Shown here: in pieces, positions 58,906 through 64,000 of the stretch
Layout: each line of letters begins with the position of its first letter
Numbering within the stretch: position 1 is the stretch's first letter
Assembly: GCA_037893225.1 (NCBI GenBank)
Contig: JAZGUH010000207.1
Location: 1,674,001 to 1,738,000, forward strand
Reading direction: 5' to 3'
Origin: Hippasteria phrygiana
Lineage: Eukaryota; Echinodermata; Asteroidea; Valvatida; Goniasteridae
Length of the DNA: 64,000 nt
Made by a program: the position numbers and the translations under genes
The notes under the pieces: generated by a model
What the model was told of the DNA's origin: nothing
The model's database searches: none
What the model saw: the letters and a program-made list of their open reading frames with translations, nothing else

Positions 58906-59780
58906 TCGGCGTTGGCATTTTATGTTCAGCCAACGTTGGGCCAACGTCATCAATTGATCGGCAATGTCGGCGTTGGATTAAAGTTGGTGGTTGACAATGG
59001 GCAAAAGTTGGCGGTCCTGACGTCGGCCGAATGTAGGAAACAAATGCTCGGCCAACATTGGTTATGGGTTGGATTCAACATTGGCGTCATGCTGGTTTTA
59101 GGAAGGTGGGAACAACGTTGGGAAAAAGTTGGCAAACATCATGTCGGTAATATGTAGGAAGACAATTCTGGCCCAACATTGGTTGTAGTTCATGATTAAT
59201 TATTGGCGTCATGTTGGTGAAGAAAAGAGGAACAACGTTAGGCAAAAGGTGGCAATCGTTTTGTTGGAAAAATGTAGGAAGAAAATGCTAGCCCAACGTT
59301 GGTTGCATGTCATAATTTAACATTGGCGTCATGTTGGTGAAGAAGATAGGAACAACGTTAGGCAAAAGGTGGCAATCGTTTTGTTGGGAAAATGTAGGAA
59401 GAAAATGCAAGGCCAACGTTTTTCTGTTTGTTCTTCTTTTTTTTTGGGGGGGGGCAACATTGGCTGTCAATGTTGGGCCAGTGTAATTTTGCTTATCGGC
59501 ATCTTATTGGCCAAATGTATAAAGTTGGCCTAACGTTGGCCAAACATTACAGTTGGCTCAACATTGGACCGTTGTTGTCCCACTCTATGGAAAACCTGGA
59601 GCCACCGTTGTACCATCAAAGTTCAAAGGTTTTTCTAATGTTGGGCCATCAAAACTGTATTGTTTAGCCAACATTGGCTGTCAAAGTTGGGCCAGTGTAA
59701 TTTTGCTCATCGGACTCTTATTGGCCCAATGTTAATGCTGGCCTAGCCTAACGTTGCCCAAACATTACAATGTGCACGCA
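58906..59780. repeat. CCAACGTTGG-rich satellite, 120-bp period
   Basis: The marker ATGTAGGAA recurs at 59031, 59151, 59271 and 59391, giving a 120-bp period for about four units. After 59440 a second type with a period near 214 bp appears twice (GGCTGTCAATGTTGGGCCAG, then GGCTGTCAAAGTTGGGCCAG). Both are full of self-complementary CCAACGTTGG or CCAACATTGG decamers. It truncates the Gypsy remnant. Confidence 0.85.
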
Positions 59781-59826
59781 CGGTTATTTAAAATAACCAA
59801 TCAACGTTGGAAATGGGGAGTGGTAA

Positions 59827-59935
59827 GGCTGCGTCCGAATCGCTTGTCTAGGGCTATTGTCTAGGTGTTCGTCCATTACAACTACGCGTGACGTAGCCGT
59901 AGCTGTAGCTATAGACGCCCATTTCGGACACGGCC
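59827..59935. mobile_element. Harbinger-type MITE, copy 2
   Basis: GGCTGCGTCCGAATCG and GGACACGGCC ends, with TAA on both sides (59824-59826, 59936-59938). The opposite strand corresponds to copy 1 at 37979-38091. Confidence 0.72.
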
Positions 59936-60318
59936 TAATATGGCGGCTGCTAGCGACATTTGTGCGTAAAGCGCACAACGGCCAATGCGCAATCCAGATT
60001 TGTATACATGGAGATCAGTGGATAGGACACCTCATCCGCGTTTGCACACGTTCGATGGACAACGCTGCGGAACGCCGCGTATCTCACTTTATTGGTTTAC
60101 CAGTGAAAACACGCATGCGCTTGTCATACAACTTACACCCGTACGTCTACGCAGTTCCCGATTCAGGATTTAATTAAATTGTTGGATTAAAAAAAAAGAA
60201 AAAATTTAACATGACTAAAAAAACAGGGCAAATCAAAACAAAACAACAAAATAAAACAAAACAAATCCGGCGCTAAGATAAGACACAATAATATTACGTC
60301 AGGCATGCAACAGCAAAT

Positions 60319-60491
60319 GCTGCGTTCCAATCACGTCGTGTTTTCCAATTTCGTGTTCACGAGTTCACAAGTCTGGTAACTCGTATTCACCAGTGGTGAA
60401 CTGGAGGCGGGATTTTCTTCTTGAGTTCACGACTTGCTTGACGACCTGTGCGCGTGCGCATTGGTGCAACCATCTCGTATTGGAACGCAGC
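60319..60491. mobile_element. MITE with GCTGCGTTCCAAT ends
   Basis: GCTGCGTTCCAATCACG and the complement of ATTGGAACGCAGC frame 173 bp. The interior includes repeats of TTCACGAGTTCAC-like phrases. Confidence 0.65.
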
Positions 60492-60808
60492 AAAAGGCTC
60501 AATATCTTTCTACAGACTAAACAACTGAATTACACGTGGAACGAAATCCCATTTTTCCAAGCATCTGCGGGTCTTGAGTTTTGACAGCCTACAGCTGCAC
60601 AACACTTAACAATTGTTGCATCGGAATCTAGTTTTAAAGGCAGTGTACATGATTGGTCATTGTTGCAATTTTAAAAAAATGGACGGATTTGGGGGGTTCT
60701 TATGTTATAGGAAATATCGTTCCACTGACCTGTTCACAGTTTTGCGTTGTTAGATGGCAGAAAAACCGAGAGAATAACGGCGCTCGTTTTCAACCGTCGG
60801 GCGGATGA

Positions 60809-61173
60809 TAGCCTTTAATCAAGGCGCGCGTGGCTACCTGGACACGTGACGCGCCCAGAATGCCAGCATGTCCAGGGCCCAATTTCATGGCTCTGCTGAC
60901 CACAGCATTCCGCGCTTACGATCACAATGTTGCGCTAACAGCGCTAGCGGAAAAATTCTGCGCTAACCCTGTAAGCACAGAATCCTTAGTTACGGGATGT
61001 ACGCATGCTCAGGAGCCAAAATTTCCCGCTAACGCGTGAAATACGCTTGCGTAAGCGCGGAATTTTCTGCTACAGTAAGCGGGGATTTTTCGCTAACGGT
61101 AAGCAGAGCCATGAAATTGGGCCCAGGGCGCGCCACTCGTCCGGGTAGCCACACGCGCCTTGACTAAAGGCTA
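60809..61173. mobile_element. Nested MITE, TAGCCTTTAATCAAGGCGCG ends
   Basis: Inverted repeats of about 50 bp (TAGCCTTTAATCAAGGCGCG, TGGCTACC) with partner CGCGCCTTGACTAAAGGCTA. It is itself split by 60875-61124. Confidence 0.72.
60875..61124. mobile_element. Innermost MITE, GGGCCCAATTTCATGGCTCT ends
   Basis: 27-bp inverted ends extend through CTGCT inward. The interior is built from GCGCTAAC and CGCTTACG-like phrases. Third level of nesting. Confidence 0.8.
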
Positions 61174-61745
61174 CAGGGCAGTTTTTCAACGATTTTCAGC
61201 TGGAAATCGTTGGAAGACGATATAAATTTCCATTTTTCTTGACAACGACAGCACACCTGGTGCCATAATTTCACAAGATGTTTTAGACTACTATATTAAC
61301 TTACAGTCTATAGTAAGGTATTTCGTAATAATTCATTAAAAAAAAAATGGAGAATTACCAATCGTGTACACTACCTTAAAAAGAAATGTTCACATTCTTT
61401 TTTGAAAATTGCGAACAATTAAAACAAGTTTAGTGAAGAAATAATTTGCCCCGACTCCCAATTTCATTTGTTTGCGTTGCGTCAGTCTAGTGTGACGACT
61501 CGACGTTCAAATTTTCAAACCACCTAAATCGAACGCACGCGTTCACGTCACACGCATGGCGGCGCAACGTAGCCTATCCAGTTAATAATAATGGAGATCA
61601 ATGCATCCTCGACTCCATGGGCGCGTGTGCGTTCCTTCACTAACCCCTGGCCGTGAGGAATACGTAAACGACGCTGACTGGCTACTCAAAATAAATATTT
61701 GTGTACTGAAAGTGTACCGCGCGCGTAATCCGAATGTTGAACGCC

Positions 61746-61815
61746 CTGTGTGCGCTCGCGCCCGCGTTGTGACGTGACTAACAGGATGTTAACGCGGGCG
61801 CGAGCGCACACACAG
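61746..61815. repeat. GC-rich hairpin
   Basis: CTGTGTGCGCTCGCGCCCGC and the complementary arm (one extra TG step) pair over 23 bp with a 22-base loop. Confidence 0.8.
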
Positions 61816-61847
61816 GTACGTACAGATCGAGATAGAAAAGGCACACA

Positions 61848-62458
61848 TTAAAGGGACACATTGCCTTCAAATGTTGTGAAATGTTGCTGTTTGGAAATGT
61901 TCCTTATCTTTTATAAGAGTTGTTCATGCAAAAATACACGTATAATGTGTTGTATTAGTGAGTAGTGATTACAAAACAAACAATTGGCCTCTGACCCCTG
62001 ACATCTGACCCGCGAAACATAGATTTATTTCTAGTAGTAAATACCACTGTCTGAATAATGCGCAAAATACGCTGTAAGAGTCTTTAGGCTGGCGCCGCAG
62101 CCAGTGGCCTTGTAAACCTATCAGATAATCACCAGGTACCATTCTCTACCTCGCGACACATATCGCCAGTGCTGCGCGCCGTGCCACAGTACATCAAAAT
62201 GGATCAACTGAACGTGCTTCAACAACCAGCTGCGACTGGAAATACGACTGGTGAACAAGGTCCGCCATTTTGTGGAGTCAAAAATTTGGTTCTACAAAAT
62301 GGCGGACCGTTATTTGTCACGAAATTAAACACAAACCACGCAATGTGAAGGGATAGTTATGTGAATCTCTATATTCTACTTTTTAAAAAGCTTCCAAACC
62401 ATATCCATTTCATTTTTATAGCCCAAATCGCAAAATCCAAAGCAATGTGTCCCTTTAA
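61848..62458. mobile_element. MITE with TTAAAGGGACACATTGC ends
   Basis: TTAAAGGGACACATTGCCTT and the complement of AAAGCAATGTGTCCCTTTAA bound 611 bp, with TTAA on both sides. It contains a 54-bp hairpin at 62257-62310 (GGTCCGCCATTTTGT arms). Confidence 0.78.
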
Positions 62459-63092
62459 ATTCGAGTCGAGGCCGGAAATCAAAATTGTTCCAATCACTAG
62501 TAAATTACTCATTTATCCAGTTCAAGAAAGCAGCTAATTCTCAATGACAGTGTTTGCCGCCGCTTCAGAAGATGCATCGAAAGGTTTGACAAATTTGCGA
62601 AAACAGCTGAGGAAAACATTCGGAAAATTACACAACTGACATCCAGCGATAATGGGCGGAAACGGTCATGACATTCGTCATACTTTTCCTAATTCCTCCC
62701 GATCCCACCAGGCCGGCTGTTACTACTCATCAGTGCATGCAGTGTTAGATTTAACGTCAGGCGGGAAAAACATTATATATAGGCATGTTATTAGGAGCTA
62801 ATCTCATCCTTCCAAAGGATTGATTCTACAAATGAAAACTTTCCTACTAAAAGGACAGCGTCGCGCGCGTTATAAACACATCGACTCCATCCAGTTATGT
62901 GGGATATGTAAATTACACAATTCCAGGGGTTAAGATCGCGCAAGGCATGGTGGGAAAAACATGGCGCAGCAAGATCGTACCCATGGTAACGAGGTTGAGA
63001 TCAATGGTGGCGCGAGCATTGATCCATTATACTTTTGAAATCCGAAGGACAATGTAGGGACCGGGAACTAGTCTAATTATACATGCATATGA
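62459..63092. other. Sequence between the MITE and the 63-kb terminal repeat
   Basis: It holds one weak candidate exon (62534-62671) and otherwise nothing I can assign. The region near 62940-63020 contains phrases such as GCAAGGCATGGTGGGAAAA. Confidence 0.4.
62534..62671 (+). CDS. Weak candidate terminal exon
   Basis: After acceptor-like AAGAAAGCAG a 46-codon frame reads LILNDSVCRRFRRCIERFDK, then FAKTAEENIRKITQL, and ends RKRS with TGA. The composition is coherent and helical. There is no upstream exon to join and no family that I recognise. Confidence 0.25.
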   Translation, partial: LILNDSVCRRFRRCIERFDKFAKTAEENIRKITQLTSSDNGRKRS

Positions 63093-63190
63093 TTGGTCTA
63101 ATCGTACCGTCAGAGGGCGCACTGCATGGAACGAATAAACGCGGACGCTACACGATCCATTATCGATCACTGTCGTCTTGAACCAAGACC
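63093..63190. repeat. TAGTCTTGGTTC-type terminal sequence, copy 3 (reverse)
   Basis: The complement of 45841-45953: ATCGATCACTGTCGTCTTGA and AACCAAGACC. It lies 206 bp upstream of the CECR2 start codon. Confidence 0.7.
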
Positions 63191-63395
63191 AGCTTATTGA
63201 ATGCACAAGCGTCAAATGAGGGCGCCACATTGCGTGCCGGACTAAGAAAAATGCAGCTTCCGAACTCTTTGTTCAGTACATACACTGCACTGATCAGATT
63301 GGGTCCATTAATTGTCCATCCACGGTATGAGAAACAGAGTAACGTAACCTGTGTCTTCGCTGATCTAAATAGCTGGAATCCAGTCGTTCTGAATC

Positions 63396-63539
63396 ATGGC
63401 AGAGGCAAGGAATTTGAAAGGGGAACTGTCATCAGATGTTTCTATAGAAGACATTCGCTCATGTTGGAAGGTGCCAGCTATCGCACATTTCTGCTCGTTA
63501 TTCCGAAGCACGTTTTTACTTCCGGATTTTGAGATCGAG
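63396..63539 (+). CDS. CECR2: CECR2 first coding exon
   Basis: 48 codons from ATG 63396 to donor GAG|GTAGGC, phase 0. After a variable start the sequence IRSCWKVPAIAHFCSLFRST, then LLPDFEIE, is the conserved N-terminal block of CECR2, ending where the vertebrate protein continues with an ELEAAL-like helix. CECR2 is a bromodomain protein that partners ISWI-type SNF2L/SMARCA1 in the CERF chromatin-remodelling complex. Later exons, including the bromodomain, lie past 64000. Confidence 0.88.
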
Positions 63540-64000
63540 GTAGGCCTGGGGTGCATAACATTTCTTCTAAAACCAAACACTTTAGAAATATTATTTAATA
63601 TGTAGGGCCTAGGCTAGTAATTACCCCGGCGATTGTGTAGTGTAGGGCCCATCTCTAATCAAAGAGTATTTTTTCTCATTCCAAAATGACCTTTTCAACA
63701 TACATTAGTCCGAGTAACTAGGACCCTCTATCGCCTTTTTAAACATTTGGACATGATCTGGCGATTAGTACTAGTACTACTCACTAGGCTACTAGTAGGG
63801 TCCAAGTAAGTCTGCAGTGGTCGTGCGGTGATTTCAAAAACATGTCTGAAATCCCAACAAAAACATCCGATTTCACCCTTAAAAATGACCACCAAAATAC
63901 TAGATACGCCACCTGCGGAACAAGTGGAGTTCCATGATTAAGATGGAGGTACTAATTAAGGTTCACTTTATACCATCCGGATAAAAAGTGAAATATGTCG
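63540..64000 (+). other. CECR2 intron 1, start
   Basis: No second exon is seen before the window ends. The short phrase ACTAGTACTAC occurs at 63769-63779, and no element ends are apparent. Confidence 0.6.

Larger units (their letters stand above)
60634..61379. mobile_element. MITE with TTAAAGG ends, copy B
   Basis: TTAAAGGCAGTGTACATGAT and its inverted partner bound the copy. It retains the empty site corresponding to the fold-back insertion of copy A. It carries its own nested insertions at 60809-61173. Confidence 0.75.

Overview
This is animal nuclear DNA, AT-rich, with long introns, dense miniature transposons (MITEs) and very frequent ACATGTACATGT runs. Three host-type genes are visible only as spliced exons. 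The gene content (secreted adenosine deaminase, CECR2, a RAG1-type N-terminal finger domain) and the MITE types suggest a marine invertebrate deuterostome, perhaps an echinoderm. That assignment is inference, not proof.

Layout. (1) Positions 1-8.2 kb, minus strand: five phase-consistent exons (765 codons, 3' end outside the window) of a protein with a RAG1-like zinc-finger/RING N-terminus and a Chapaev/N-RAG-TP-like transposase body. Its introns hold a lone THAP exon, a 73-nt tRNA-Thr-like sequence, a 78-bp perfect palindrome and a hAT-type MITE. (2) 13.0-15.8 kb, minus: first two coding exons of a secreted ADGF/ADA2 adenosine deaminase. (3) 16-24 kb: MITEs and unassigned DNA. (4) 24.4-28.4 kb: 19-bp minisatellites and two large fold-back elements with target duplications. 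(5) 28,472-42,800: one 14.3-kb fold-back transposon bounded by an 8-9 bp target duplication. It has about 390-bp unique inverted ends, then about 23 and 21 inverted tandem copies of a roughly 200-bp unit, and a 4.9-kb core. (6) 43-60 kb: a retroelement graveyard, with a DIRS-type element broken by a MITE, a helicase-carrying TIR element and an L2/CR1-type LINE, next to a Ty3/Gypsy remnant and a 120-bp satellite. (7) 60.6-62.5 kb: nested MITEs. (8) 63,396-63,539, plus: first coding exon of CECR2.

The outstanding object is the 14.3-kb element. Its core gene joins what looks like the C-terminal part of a DDE transposase to a ubiquitin-specific protease (C19) domain and, through one predicted 158-nt intron, a Ulp1/SENP-type (C48) protease domain. 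All catalytic residues of both proteases are visible. The amino-terminal half of the transposase is absent, and the inner edge of the left repeat array sits where it should be.

A second notable point is that ADGF (CECR1/ADA2 family, minus) and CECR2 (plus) lie divergently 48 kb apart, as I recall them in human 22q11. The transposon-rich block is the interval between them.
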